Shown piece after piece: positions 36,125-45,984 of a stretch of 64,000 bases of DNA. The position numbers and the translations under genes were made by a program. This stretch comes from Halomonas elongata. Its GTDB lineage: Bacteria > Pseudomonadota > Gammaproteobacteria > Pseudomonadales > Halomonadaceae. The DNA is taken from NCBI RefSeq assembly GCF_029081005.1, contig NZ_JAJQTQ010000017.1:20231-84230 (forward strand). The letters are read 5' to 3'. The notes beneath the pieces were generated by a model. That model was not told the origin of the DNA, ran no database searches, and was given only the letters and a program-made list of their open reading frames with translations. Position 1 is the stretch's first letter, and the number at the start of each line of letters is the position of its first letter.

Positions 36125-36481
36125 ATGAGCCTGACCCATCACGACAGCAATGCCCGCATGAGCCAGATCGCCATTCACGGCGGCACCGTCTACCTGGCCG
36201 GGCAGGTACCCAGCGATGCCAGCGCCGACATGCGTGGCCAGACCGAGCAGGTCCTGACGCGCATCGACGACCTCCTCGAGCGAGCCGGTACCTCCAGGGC
36301 GTATCTGGTGTCGGCCCAGATCTGGGTGAACGACATGGCGGAGTTCGACGACATGAACGCCGCCTGGGATGCCTGGGTGACCCCGGGCCGGCCGCCGGTG
36401 CGTGCGGCGGTAGAGGCGCAACTGGCCAAGCCCGAGTGGAAGGTCGAGATCATGGTCGTGGCGGCATTGCCGGAGGAGTGA
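36125..36481 (+). CDS. RidA family enamine/imine deaminase
   Basis: A 118-residue protein of the YjgF/YER057c/UK114 family. GGTVYLAGQVPSD, DDLLERAGTSRAYLVSAQIWVNDM and RPPVRAAVEAQLAKPEWKVEIMVVAA are the family blocks, and the Arg of PVRAAVEA corresponds to the catalytic arginine of RidA. It hydrolyses reactive enamines or imines made by PLP enzymes. That fits the aminotransferase and ketimine-type reductase in the same operon. Start MSLTHHD was chosen because GAGAGGAACGAG precedes it. Confidence 0.92.
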   Translation: MSLTHHDSNARMSQIAIHGGTVYLAGQVPSDASADMRGQTEQVLTRIDDLLERAGTSRAYLVSAQIWVNDMAEFDDMNAAWDAWVTPGRPPVRAAVEAQLAKPEWKVEIMVVAALPEE

Positions 36482-36482
36482 T

Positions 36483-37424
36483 ATGCGCATCATCGACGCC
36501 GAGGAAGTGGCATCCAGCCTGGCCTGGCCGGCCCTGGTGGAGCGGCTGGCCGATACCTTCCGCCAGGGCGTGGAGTCGCCTCCGCGCCACCACCATGCCA
36601 TGCACCGTCACGACGGCGAGGCGACCTTGCTGTTGATGCCGGCCTGGGAAAAGGACGGCTACATCGGGGTGAAGATGGTCAACGTCTTTCCCCAGAATGC
36701 CGCGCATGGCCTGCCGGCGATCGCCGGGGTCTACCTGCTCAGCGAGGGGGACCATGGGCGCCCGCTGGCCTGTATCGACGGTAGCGAGCTGACGCGTCGG
36801 CGAACCGCTGCCGCCTCGGCGCTGGCCGCCCGGGAGCTGGCCCGTGACGATGCCGAGACCCTGCTGGTGGTGGGTACCGGCAAGCTGGCGCCGATGGTCA
36901 TCGAGGCGCATGCGTCGGTGCGGCCCATCCGTCGTGTCCGCATCTGGGGGCGCCAGCCGGACAAGGCGCGCCGGTTGGCCGAGGCGTACGCCGACCGCTT
37001 CGATACCGAGGCGGTCACCGACCTGCAAGCGGCGTGCGGCGAGGCCGACCTGATCAGTTGCGTGACGCTGTCCACCGAGCCGCTGGTGCGTGGCGAGTGG
37101 TTGACGCCGGGGACCCATCTGGATCTGATCGGCGCCTTTCGGCCCAGCATGCGCGAGACTGATGGCGAATGCCTGCGGCGTGGCGAGGTCTTCGTGGATA
37201 CCTACGCCGGCGCGCGTGGCGAGGCGGGCGATATCCATCAGGCCGTCGATGAGGGGGCCTTCGCGTTCGATGACATCCGTGCCGAGCTTGCCGAGTTGCT
37301 GGCGGGTCGCAAGGCTGGGCGCAGTGATCCCGAGGCAATCACGGTATTCAAGTCGGTCGGGGCCTCGCTGGAGGACCTGGCGGCGGCCATCGAGGTCTGG
37401 GAATGCCGGAGAGGTGGCGAGTGA
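36483..37424 (+). CDS. Ornithine cyclodeaminase/mu-crystallin family protein
   Basis: A 313-residue NAD(P)-binding protein. The substrate domain has ESPPRHHHAMHRHDGEATLLLMPAW and the ...IGVKMVNVFPQNAAHGLPAI lysine segment. The Rossmann motif is VVGTGKLAPMVIEAH near residue 130, and LIGAFRPSMRETD follows. Members include ornithine cyclodeaminase, alanine dehydrogenase and reductases of cyclic ketimines (pyrroline- or piperideine-2-carboxylate). With RidA one base upstream and an aminotransferase downstream, a ketimine reductase is my preferred reading. The stop overlaps the next gene's GTG. Confidence 0.88.
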   Translation: MRIIDAEEVASSLAWPALVERLADTFRQGVESPPRHHHAMHRHDGEATLLLMPAWEKDGYIGVKMVNVFPQNAAHGLPAIAGVYLLSEGDHGRPLACIDGSELTRRRTAAASALAARELARDDAETLLVVGTGKLAPMVIEAHASVRPIRRVRIWGRQPDKARRLAEAYADRFDTEAVTDLQAACGEADLISCVTLSTEPLVRGEWLTPGTHLDLIGAFRPSMRETDGECLRRGEVFVDTYAGARGEAGDIHQAVDEGAFAFDDIRAELAELLAGRKAGRSDPEAITVFKSVGASLEDLAAAIEVWECRRGGE

Positions 37425-38527
37425 ATACGGGGTTTTTCTGGCACGAGCGCTGCTTCTGGCATGATCCCGGGGCCATCGGTGTCTTCGCCTCGCCCGGCGA
37501 CTATCGTCAGCCCCAGCCGGCTTCCGAGAGTCCGGAAAGCAAACGACGCTTGAAGAACCTGCTGGAAGTCTCGGGGCTGATCGATGAACTCGAGGTCCAC
37601 AAGGCGAGTCCGGCCGAGGACAGCGACCTGCGGCGCTTCCATACCGAGGCCTATCTCGCCCGGCTCGAGGCGGGAGACCGTGCCCGAGGTGGCGATGCCG
37701 GCGAGGGCGCCCCCTATCTGCCGGGTAGCCTGGCGGCGGCTCGGCAGTCCGCGGGCCTGGCCGTTGCCGCCGTCGAGGCGGTGGCCCGGGGGCAGTCGAG
37801 CAATGCCTATGCCCTGTGCCGTCCGCCGGGTCATCATGCCGAAGCTGATCGCGGGCGCGGCTTCTGCCTGCTGGGCAATATCCCGGTGGCGGTCATGCGG
37901 GCCCGGGCGCTGGGCCTGGTGCGTCGGGTGGCGGTTCTCGACTGGGATGTGCATCACGGCAACGGTCAGCAAGCCGCCTTCTATGCCGACCCCGAGGTGC
38001 TGACCGTGTCGGTGCACCAGGACGGCAATTATCCGCTGGAAACCGGCGCCTTCGAGGAGCGGGGGACAGGCGAGGGGGCTGGCACCAACCTCAACCTGCC
38101 GTTACCGCCGGGGTGCGGCCTCGGTGCCTATGAATACGCCATGCGTTCGCTGGTGTTGCCGGCCATCGAGGCCTTCGCGCCGGATCTCGTGGTGGTGGCC
38201 TGCGGCTACGATGCCTGCGCCAAGGACCCCCTGGGCAAGATGATGCTCAACAGTCGGGCCTTCGGCGACATGACCCGGGATCTCATGGGGCTGGCCAAAC
38301 GCACCTGTGACGGGCGGCTGGTGATGGTCCACGAGGGCGGCTATTCGGAAGGCTATGTGCCGTTCTGTGGCCATGCGGTGATACAGGCGTTGAGCGGCAG
38401 CGCGACGTCGGTGCCCGATCCGCAGAACGACGAGATCGCCGCCTGGGGGTATCAGGCCTTGCAGCCTCATCAGCGCGGCATGATCGATGATTGGTGCGCC
38501 CGCTGGTTGGCTGACAGCGGGATCTGA
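37421..38527 (+). CDS. Histone deacetylase-fold amidohydrolase, copy 2
   Basis: A 368-residue zinc amidohydrolase, clearly different from copy 1. It has RPPGHHAEADRGRGFCLLGNIPVAV, DWDVHHGNGQQAAFY, CGYDACAKDPLGKM and HEGGYSEGYVPF, so all zinc ligands and the tyrosine are kept. The N-terminus (TGFFWHERCFWHDPG) resembles the class II-type bacterial deacetylases. I chose GTG at 37421, which overlaps the previous stop (GTGA) and has GGAGAGG upstream, over the ATG at 37403. Two non-identical deacetylases in one operon may act on two acyl positions or two related solutes. Confidence 0.9.
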   Translation: MNTGFFWHERCFWHDPGAIGVFASPGDYRQPQPASESPESKRRLKNLLEVSGLIDELEVHKASPAEDSDLRRFHTEAYLARLEAGDRARGGDAGEGAPYLPGSLAAARQSAGLAVAAVEAVARGQSSNAYALCRPPGHHAEADRGRGFCLLGNIPVAVMRARALGLVRRVAVLDWDVHHGNGQQAAFYADPEVLTVSVHQDGNYPLETGAFEERGTGEGAGTNLNLPLPPGCGLGAYEYAMRSLVLPAIEAFAPDLVVVACGYDACAKDPLGKMMLNSRAFGDMTRDLMGLAKRTCDGRLVMVHEGGYSEGYVPFCGHAVIQALSGSATSVPDPQNDEIAAWGYQALQPHQRGMIDDWCARWLADSGI

Positions 38528-38539
38528 GGAGAGGATGAC

Positions 38540-39514
38540 ATGACCCCACTGTACGACCGGGACGGCTGGCTGTGGCTGGATGGCGAGTGGCTGCCCTGGC
38601 GAGAGGCTACCACTCATCTGCTGACCCACAGCCTGCACTATGGCATGGGCTGTTTCGAAGGCGTGCGTGCCTATGCGGGGCCCTCCGGCACCAACCTTTT
38701 CCGAGCCGAGGAGCATGTACGCCGGTTGGTCGACAGTGCCCATATCCTCGACATTCCGCTGGCGTTCGATACCGAGACACTGCTCGACGCCCAGCGTCAG
38801 TGCCTGGTCCGCAATGAACTGCGCGATGCCTACCTGAAGCCCACGGTGTTCCTGGGGGCCGAGGGCCTGGGGCTTCGTGCCAAGGGGCTGACGACGCATG
38901 TGATGGTCGCGGCCTGGGACCTCGGCGCCTATATCTCCCCCGAGGCGACTGCCATCGGTCTGCGGGCCATCACCTCGTCCTGGGCGCGGCATCACGTCAA
39001 TGTCAGCGCCTGTCGCGCCAAGACCAACGGCAACTACGTGAATTCGATCATGGCCCTGAACAGTGCCGTGAAGGCGGGGTTCGACGAGACGCTGATGCTC
39101 GATACCGAGGGCTATGTGGCCGAGGCCTCAGCGGCCAATATCTTCCTGCTGCGCGACGGCGTCCTGCATACCCCGCAGACCACCTCTTGTCTGCAGGGCA
39201 TCACCCGCGACAGCGTGATCCGATTGTCCCGGGAGGTACTGGGGCTGGAGGTGCAGGAGCGGCGTATCACCCGCGACGAAATCTATACCGCCGACGAAGC
39301 CTTCGTGACGGGAACCGCCGCCGAGATCCTGCCGTTGCGGGAGCTGGATGGTCGGCATATCGGTGCCCTGGTCGGCTCACCGGCACCGTCGCACCCGATT
39401 GATGGCCACTCCCTTACCGCTCGTCTTCAAGCGCTGTATCGACGCGTGACGCGCGGCGAGCTGGGTGATGATCTGAAAGGCTATATGGACTGGTTGACGC
39501 CGGTGACGACGTAG
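38540..39514 (+). CDS. Class IV (branched-chain type) aminotransferase
   Basis: A 324-residue fold-type IV PLP enzyme similar to IlvE. LLTHSLHYGMGCFEGVRAY is the opening motif. CRAKTNGNYVNSIMALNSA holds the PLP lysine, and EGYVAEASAANIFLLRDGVL and GITRDSVIRL are further family blocks. It is the last gene of the operon, 12 nt after the second deacetylase. It could be a biosynthetic IlvE, but the operon suggests transamination of the deacetylated imported amine or amino acid, with RidA and the reductase handling the imine. Confidence 0.9.
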   Translation: MTPLYDRDGWLWLDGEWLPWREATTHLLTHSLHYGMGCFEGVRAYAGPSGTNLFRAEEHVRRLVDSAHILDIPLAFDTETLLDAQRQCLVRNELRDAYLKPTVFLGAEGLGLRAKGLTTHVMVAAWDLGAYISPEATAIGLRAITSSWARHHVNVSACRAKTNGNYVNSIMALNSAVKAGFDETLMLDTEGYVAEASAANIFLLRDGVLHTPQTTSCLQGITRDSVIRLSREVLGLEVQERRITRDEIYTADEAFVTGTAAEILPLRELDGRHIGALVGSPAPSHPIDGHSLTARLQALYRRVTRGELGDDLKGYMDWLTPVTT

Positions 39515-39529
39515 ACGGCGCCTGGACGG

Positions 39530-39627
39530 AAAAACGCCACGGTGATGATCACCGTGGCGAGCCATCCTCATCCTCCCTGGGCATCGTCCTGATGCCGGTT
39601 TCCCCTGAGGGGCGTCCTGCCCCTTAG
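39530..39627 (-). terminator. Terminator hairpins between trmJ and the aminotransferase
   Basis: A perfect 11-bp stem (CGCCACGGTGA, TGA, TCACCGTGGCG) at 39535-39559 is followed, reading leftwards, by TTTTTCC, a good intrinsic terminator for trmJ. It lies 20 nt after the rightward aminotransferase and may also stop that transcript as RNA structure. A second hairpin with a 9-bp stem lies at 39605-39627. The remaining gap up to 39744 shows nothing else. Confidence 0.75.
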
Positions 39628-39744
39628 CGTCCCTGGCGTAACAGTGGCAGTGTCCCTTGCCTAGTCCCATCCTCGGGCAGAGTCACTATCGCGCACCGAG
39701 ATGACATCGATGTGTCGTCTCGATGACGATTCGCTGACGGCACC

Positions 39745-40479
39745 TCACTCGTCGTGGATGCCTTCCTCCAGTGAACGCAAGAGACCGCGCAGCAGCGAGA
39801 TGTCGCGCCGTGTGGGCTGGGCGCGGTCGAACAGGGCGCGCAGCTGTTCCTCGGTGCGAGCATGGGGCTGATTGATGAAGCCGCTGGCCTGCATGACCCG
39901 CGAGAGATGGTCATGAAAGTGGCCGAGTTGCTGGCGTGTGGGGAGCGGGACCGAGGCGTGGCGGGGCGCCTGGTAATCGCTGTCGGGGCGACGGCGCCAG
40001 GCTCCGAAGGTCTCGTAGGCCAGCACCTGAACGGCCTGGGACAGGTTGAGCACGCCATACTCCGGGTTGGCAGGAATGCTGACCTGGTGGCTGCAGTCGC
40101 GGATCTCGTCGTTGGTCAGGCCGAACCGTTCGCGCCCGAAGACGAGTGCCACCGGGGCATGCCTGGCGTTGTCGACCAGACTGGCGGCCATCTCCGAGGG
40201 CTCGTCGTAGTGGGGCAGGGGGTAGCTGCGCAGCCGTGCGCTGGCGCCCACCACCTGCACGCAGTCGGCCACCGCCTCGGTCAGCGAGCCGACGACGCGA
40301 GCATCGTCGACGACATCCTCGGCCCCGGCGGCGAGCCGGGAGGCTTCGGGGTCGGGAAAACAGCGGGGATTGACCAGTACCAGGTCGGTGAGGCCCATGG
40401 TCTTCATGGCCCGCGCCGAGGCGCCGATATTACCGGGATGATAGGTCTGGACGAGAATGATGCGGATGTTCGATAGCAT
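39745..40479 (-). CDS. trmJ: tRNA (cytidine/uridine-2'-O-)-methyltransferase TrmJ
   Basis: A 244-residue SPOUT-fold methyltransferase. ILVQTYHPGNIGASARAMKTMGL at the N-terminus, ALVFGRERFGLTNDEI in the middle and the knot segment IPANPEYGVLNLSQAVQVLAYE are the family motifs. The enzyme methylates the ribose of tRNA nucleotide 32 using S-adenosylmethionine. It is a single gene with its own terminator. The region upstream holds the repeats described next. Confidence 0.95.
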   Translation of the reverse strand: MLSNIRIILVQTYHPGNIGASARAMKTMGLTDLVLVNPRCFPDPEASRLAAGAEDVVDDARVVGSLTEAVADCVQVVGASARLRSYPLPHYDEPSEMAASLVDNARHAPVALVFGRERFGLTNDEIRDCSHQVSIPANPEYGVLNLSQAVQVLAYETFGAWRRRPDSDYQAPRHASVPLPTRQQLGHFHDHLSRVMQASGFINQPHARTEEQLRALFDRAQPTRRDISLLRGLLRSLEEGIHDE

Positions 40480-40540
40480 GGGTCGGTTCTATGCGAGATG
40501 AGGGCGTCGTATACCAGGCAGGAGGTAGTGCGAATTGCCG

Positions 40541-40825
40541 ATAGCTTGAAGAGCAGCGCTACGCGCCTGGAAGCTAGTGTCCTGTATCAGAGGTTGACTG
40601 TAGAATTCTGGCGGCCCCTTGAGCCGCCATGCCGCGTTGCCACTCCTCGCCATAGCGCTGCTATGCCTCGTCGCGGCGCCTTGCCTGGCGACCCAATGTG
40701 CTCGCCACCTCTTCAACGAACCTCCGAAACAGGACACTAGAAGCTTGAAGAAAGGCTATTGGCACCGGTGCTGGCGTTCGTAAGCTATTTTCCAGCTTCC
40801 AGCTTCCAGCTTAAGGCTTACAGCT
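40541..40825. repeat. REP-like repeat, copy 3, interrupted by an insertion
   Basis: The left arm (40541-40573, with ATAGCTTGAAG and CCTGGAAG) and the right parts (AAGCTTGAAG at 40741-40750; CTTCCAGCTTCCAGCTT-type arm at 40791-40825) belong to the same repeat as at 8689 and 10433. A 167-bp element splits it. Joining 40573 to 40744 recreates GGAAGCTTGAAG, the sequence seen intact in copy 1. Confidence 0.75.
40574..40740. mobile_element. MITE-like element family A, 167 bp
   Basis: The ends are a perfect 12-bp inverted repeat, CTAGTGTCCTGT at 40574-40585 and ACAGGACACTAG at 40729-40740; similarity extends to about 30 bp with six mismatches. AAG flanks both sides (40571-40573 and 40741-40743), as for a 3-bp target duplication. 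It contains no ORF and no transposase, so it would depend on an enzyme encoded elsewhere. Internally there is a small hairpin (CATAGC, GCT, GCTATG). Confidence 0.85.
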
Positions 40826-40859
40826 AAAAAGACCCCCACCGGTTTCCCGGCGGGGGTCT
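40826..40859 (-). terminator. Intrinsic terminator of groSL
   Basis: Read leftwards, a GC-rich hairpin (AGACCCCCGCCGGG, AAA, CCGGTGGGGGTCT) is followed by TTTTT. It begins about 32 nt after the groL stop. Confidence 0.9.
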
Positions 40860-40891
40860 GTCTCGGGCTGGGCCCGGGAAGGAGGGTCGGC

Positions 40892-42571
<1,680 letters not shown>

Positions 42572-42601
42572 TCAGAATTCGAGCGTGTACGGCGTCGCGG
42601 C

Positions 42602-42895
42602 TCAGCCTTCGACGACGGCCAGGATGTCGGATTCGCTCATGATCAGGACTTCTTCGCCGTCGACTTTCTGCTTCTCGACGCCGAAGCCTTCCTTGAAGAT
42701 CACGGTATCGCCGACCTTGACGTCGAGCGGACGGACATCGCCGCTTTCCAGAATCCGGCCGTTACCGACGGCGAGCACTTCGCCCCGAGTCGGCTTTTCC
42801 TGGGCACTGCCCGGGAGCACGATGCCGCCTGCGGTCTTTTGCTCTTCTTCAACGCGACGGATGACGACGCGATCGTGCAAGGGACGGATGTTCAT
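42602..42895 (-). CDS. groS: Co-chaperonin GroES (Hsp10)
   Basis: A 97-residue protein with the GroES start [21 protein letters not shown], the mobile loop [15 protein letters not shown] and [20 protein letters not shown]. It caps GroEL. It is the first gene of the pair, with a 150-nt leader that contains three hairpins downstream of a heat-shock promoter. Confidence 0.98.
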   Translation of the reverse strand: MNIRPLHDRVVIRRVEEEQKTAGGIVLPGSAQEKPTRGEVLAVGNGRILESGDVRPLDVKVGDTVIFKEGFGVEKQKVDGEEVLIMSESDILAVVEG

Positions 42896-42958
42896 TGCTC
42901 ACGTTCTCCTGATGGTTGCTGTGCCGGGCGTCGCTGCCACGGCGGTTGACATCATCTA

Positions 42959-43028
42959 CCCGCGGTTCGACCCGCGGGATGAAGGCGGCCTGCGCCTTCC
43001 GTGTGAATGATCCCGGCGAACCGGGATC
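42959..43028 (-). promoter_or_regulatory. Three tandem hairpins in the groES leader
   Basis: Perfect inverted repeats lie at 42959-42978 (7-bp stem of CCCGCGG/CCGCGGG), 42981-42999 (7-bp stem GAAGGCG/CGCCTTC) and 43009-43028 (8-bp stem GATCCCGG/CCGGGATC with a TTCG loop in the RNA). All fall in the groSL leader between the sigma-32 promoter and the ATG. No T-run follows them. They may stabilise, process or thermally regulate the mRNA. Confidence 0.55.
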
Positions 43029-43050
43029 GAAACTCGTTGCTGTCGGATAG

Positions 43051-43076
43051 GTGGGGCTTGCTGAACGGCTTTCAAG
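43051..43076 (-). promoter_or_regulatory. Sigma-32 heat-shock promoter of groSL
   Basis: Read leftwards, CTTGAAA is followed by 13 nt and CCCCAC, matching the RpoH consensus CTTGAAA-N12-14-CCCCAT with one change. It sits directly after the fxsA stop and about 155 nt before groS. Confidence 0.85.
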
Positions 43077-43098
43077 TCCCCGCCGGCAAAAAAATTTA

Positions 43099-43620
43099 TC
43101 AACGCTGATGATGCTCGTCGCGTTCGATGAACTCGCCTTCCAGTGGCGCGTCGGAAGTGTCCCGGGAATTCGTGTCCTGCGTCTCGCGCTGATGGGCGCT
43201 GGCCTGTTGCCAGTCGGCGTCGGCGCCGTCGCGGGGTCGGTAAGTGGCGCCCTGGACATGGACGCCGCTCATGCGCAGGCCGAGCCTGCCGAGCAGCTTG
43301 CCCATCAGCCGTCGAGCGTCGGGGATCAGGCACATGAAGCCCAGGGTGTCGGACAGGAAGCCGGGGGCCATCAGCAGGGCACCACCGAAGATCAGCGCGG
43401 CACCGGTGAGCAGTTCCCCGGACGGGACTTCGCCCCGTGCCATGCGCTCCTGGGCCCGGGCAAAGGTGGCCACGCCCTCGCGGCGAATCAGGTGCAGGCC
43501 GATGAAACCGGTGCCCAGTACCAGGGCCAGGGTGGTCAGCAGACCGATCTGGCTGCCGACCGAGAACAGCAGGATGAAGTCGAGTAACGCGAAAACGGTG
43601 AAGATGACAAGAAAAGGCAT
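43099..43620 (-). CDS. fxsA: FxsA family membrane protein
   Basis: A 173-residue protein with membrane helices in the first 110 residues (VIFTVFALLDFILLFSVGSQIGLLTTLALV, in parts; GALLMAPGFLSDTLGFMCLIPDARR), the conserved FxsA core including GFIGLHLIRREG. The hydrophilic tail is variable, as in the family. The E. coli protein affects exclusion of phage T7 by F. Its place just upstream of groES is the usual gammaproteobacterial order. Start MPFLVIF follows GGAG. Confidence 0.93.
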   Translation of the reverse strand: MPFLVIFTVFALLDFILLFSVGSQIGLLTTLALVLGTGFIGLHLIRREGVATFARAQERMARGEVPSGELLTGAALIFGGALLMAPGFLSDTLGFMCLIPDARRLMGKLLGRLGLRMSGVHVQGATYRPRDGADADWQQASAHQRETQDTNSRDTSDAPLEGEFIERDEHHQR

Positions 43621-43766
43621 GATGACTCCAGAATGGCGATTGACCACGACATGGGGGCGAGAGGCGAAAAATCAAGATACCGGTCAATGCCAAGGGAGGA
43701 TGTTGTCGCTCGAAGGGCAACGTAGACTCTGACATCGATATTGACTCATCCAACTGGAGGGCACGC

Positions 43767-44528
43767 ATGCAACTCGACAACAGGATCATCGCCATCACCG
43801 GCGGTGCCCAGGGACTGGGTCTGGCAATGGCCGAACGGTTGGGACGCCGAGGCGCGACCCTGGCATTGCTCGACGTGGACGGAGAGCAACTCGATGAAGC
43901 CCTTGGCAGCCTGGAGCACGCCGGTATCAAGGCACAAGGGTTCGTGACCGATGTGACCGAGGAACACTCGGTGCGCGAGGCCTTTTCCGCCATCGAGTCC
44001 TCACTCGGCCACGTCGATGGCCTGGTCAACAATGCCGGCATCGTGCGAGATGGCATGCTGGTCAAGGCACGAGATGGTCGGGTGGAGACCACCATGTCGC
44101 TGTCGCAATGGCAGAGCGTCATCGATGTGAACCTGACCGGAGTCTTTCTGTGCGGACGTGAAGCGGCGGCCCGCATGATCGAGGCGGGGCGGGAAGGTGT
44201 GATCGTCAATATCTCCAGCATCTCTCGGGCGGGCAACCGGGGACAGAGCAACTATTCAGCGGCCAAGGCCGGCGTGGCCGCATTGACGGTGACCTGGGCC
44301 GGTGAGCTGGCGCGCCATGGCATTCGAGTTGGCGGTGTCGCACCGGGTTTCATCGAGACGGAGATGACCGCGTCGATCCGCGAGGACATGCTGGAACGCA
44401 TCACGTCGGGGATCCCCTTGAAGCGCCTGGGACAGCCGGAAGACATCGCCGAAAGCGTGGCCTTCATCTTCGAGAATGACTACTTCAGCGGGAGAATAGT
44501 GGAGTGTGATGGAGGACTGCGTCTGTAG
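43767..44528 (+). CDS. Short-chain dehydrogenase/reductase (FabG-like)
   Basis: A 253-residue [19 protein letters not shown] is the cofactor loop, DVTEEHSV and [11 protein letters not shown] follow, and [22 protein letters not shown] has the catalytic Ser and Tyr-x3-Lys. [12 protein letters not shown] resembles FabG/acetoacetyl-CoA reductases. LLDVDGE at the end of beta 2, with Asp, suggests NAD preference. It is probably a 3-oxoacyl reductase or hydroxyacyl dehydrogenase. A GGAGG-type site (CTGGAGGGC) precedes the ATG. It is a single gene with a MITE-like element after it. Confidence 0.9.
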   Translation: MQLDNRIIAITGGAQGLGLAMAERLGRRGATLALLDVDGEQLDEALGSLEHAGIKAQGFVTDVTEEHSVREAFSAIESSLGHVDGLVNNAGIVRDGMLVKARDGRVETTMSLSQWQSVIDVNLTGVFLCGREAAARMIEAGREGVIVNISSISRAGNRGQSNYSAAKAGVAALTVTWAGELARHGIRVGGVAPGFIETEMTASIREDMLERITSGIPLKRLGQPEDIAESVAFIFENDYFSGRIVECDGGLRL

Positions 44529-44576
44529 AGAGGACGTGTCGACGCCACCGGCCCGGCCGGTGACGTCGCATGCAAG

Positions 44577-44720
44577 GGAAACACTGCTTAAATGCCTGCG
44601 CATGCAAATCGCGTCGTTGCGCGGTGCTCGAAAGCTCGCCTAACCCCTCGTTATGTCTCGCTTTCTGTGCTCCGTGCGCCTTGCGCTTCACTATGCTCGG
44701 CGATTTATTCAGTATTTCCC
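44577..44720. repeat. MITE-like element family B, copy 2
   Basis: About 144 bp, nearly identical to 12596-12738 and in the same orientation. The ends ggaaacactgcttaaat and atttattcagtatttccc are inverse copies with a few mismatches. AAG stands at each side (44574-44576 and 44721-44723). It fills the gap between two convergent genes, as copy 1 does, and has no convincing ORF. Confidence 0.75.
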
Positions 44721-44738
44721 AAGAGCCGAAAGCTGGGG

Positions 44739-45071
44739 TCAATAAGTGACATCATCCTCGAGGGCGTCGACGGTCGCCGTGCCGATGCCCTTGACCCGGG
44801 CCAGATCGTCGGCATTCTCGAAGGGGCCATTGGCGTCGCGTTCCGCGACGATGGCGTTGGCCTTGACGTCGCCGATGCCGGGCAGTTCGGTGAGCAGGGC
44901 GACATCCGCGGTATTGATGTCGATGGGGGCGATCTGGCTGGCATTGTCGGATGATGCCGTGGATTCGGCTGCGGATGGGTCGGTGGCGTCCTCGGCCAGG
45001 GCGAGGGGGGTGATGCCCAGCAGTAGTGCCAGGCCCAGGCTGATGGTCAATCCCTTGATATCGGTATGCAT
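44739..45071 (-). CDS. ComEA-like helix-hairpin-helix protein
   Basis: A 110-residue protein with a signal peptide (LTISLGLALLLGITPLALA), a short acidic/serine linker and a ComEA-type double helix-hairpin-helix domain at about residues 48-110: IDINTADVALLTELPGIGDVKANAIV and DLARVKGIGTATVDALED, read in parts. Such exported proteins bind double-stranded DNA, and ComEA acts in DNA uptake. Short gammaproteobacterial versions are often unproven in competence. AGGAGG before the ATG fixes the start. Confidence 0.88.
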   Translation of the reverse strand: MHTDIKGLTISLGLALLLGITPLALAEDATDPSAAESTASSDNASQIAPIDINTADVALLTELPGIGDVKANAIVAERDANGPFENADDLARVKGIGTATVDALEDDVTY

Positions 45072-45276
45072 GCCGGCCTCCTTGTTGGGTTGTTGGCATG
45101 TGGAAGGCGATATGCCCATGCTTCAAGCTAGCGCCGCCTGGCTGGCGCTTGAGTAGGTGAAAACCGAGATGATGGCGTGGAGATCGAGGACGCGAGATGC
45201 GCGAGATCGGCCAAGTGCGGTGAGGTGAATGGCTGATATACTGCCCGGGTTCATCCCGCTGCCCTGGAGTTCACAC

Positions 45277-45978
45277 GTGTCGACCGATTCTCCTCTGATC
45301 ATTGCGCTCGATTACACCTCGCTGGATGCCGCCCTGTGCATGGCCGATCGGCTCGATCCGGCGCGTTGCCGGCTCAAGGTCGGCAAGGAACTGTTCACCC
45401 GCAGTGGTCCCGATGTGCTGGAAGCGTTGCATGGGCGTGGTTTCGAAGTATTTCTCGACCTCAAGTTTCACGACATTCCCAACACGGTGGCGGGTGCCGT
45501 GCAGGCGGCAGCCGAGCAGGGCGTGTGGATGGTCAATGTGCATGCTGCCGGCGGTCGTCGAATGATGGAGGCCGCGCGTGAGCGCCTCGAGCGGCATGCC
45601 CTGTCGACGCATCTGATTGCGGTGACCGTGCTGACCAGCATGGAAGACCAGGACCTGGCCGAAGTGGGCGTCACTGCCTCGACCGAACAGCAGGTGACAC
45701 GGCTGGCGACTCTGGCGAGGGATTGTGGGCTGGATGGCGTGGTCTGCTCGTCCCTGGAGGCCGAGAGGTTGCGCGAGTCATGCGGGCCTGACTTTCTCAA
45801 GGTGACGCCGGGCATCCGGCCGGCCTCGGCCGCTGCCGACGATCAGCGTCGTATCATGACGCCGACATCTGCCATGTCGGCCGGGAGCACGCATCTCGTC
45901 GTGGGGCGGCCGGTCACGCAGGCGACCGATCCGATGGCCGCCCTGGTGGCCATCGAGCGTGAGCTCGCTCTCGGCTGA
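45277..45978 (+). CDS. pyrF: Orotidine 5'-phosphate decarboxylase
   Basis: A 233-residue TIM-barrel enzyme that makes [31 protein letters not shown] and the catalytic [15 protein letters not shown] (Lys-Asp-x-Lys-x2-Asp arrangement) are present, with VTPGIRP and VVGRPVTQA binding phosphate. I chose GTG at 45277 because TGGAG lies 8 nt upstream and the protein then begins like other PyrF; an ATG 16 codons upstream lacks this. It converges with lapB, the stops being only six bases apart. Confidence 0.95.
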   Translation: MSTDSPLIIALDYTSLDAALCMADRLDPARCRLKVGKELFTRSGPDVLEALHGRGFEVFLDLKFHDIPNTVAGAVQAAAEQGVWMVNVHAAGGRRMMEAARERLERHALSTHLIAVTVLTSMEDQDLAEVGVTASTEQQVTRLATLARDCGLDGVVCSSLEAERLRESCGPDFLKVTPGIRPASAAADDQRRIMTPTSAMSAGSTHLVVGRPVTQATDPMAALVAIERELALG

Positions 45979-45984
45979 TGAGCT

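Noticed and set aside
44592..44954. ORF running through MITE-like copy 2 into the ComEA gene
   Set aside because: It crosses the repeat and is antisense to a gene with a signal peptide and HhH motifs.
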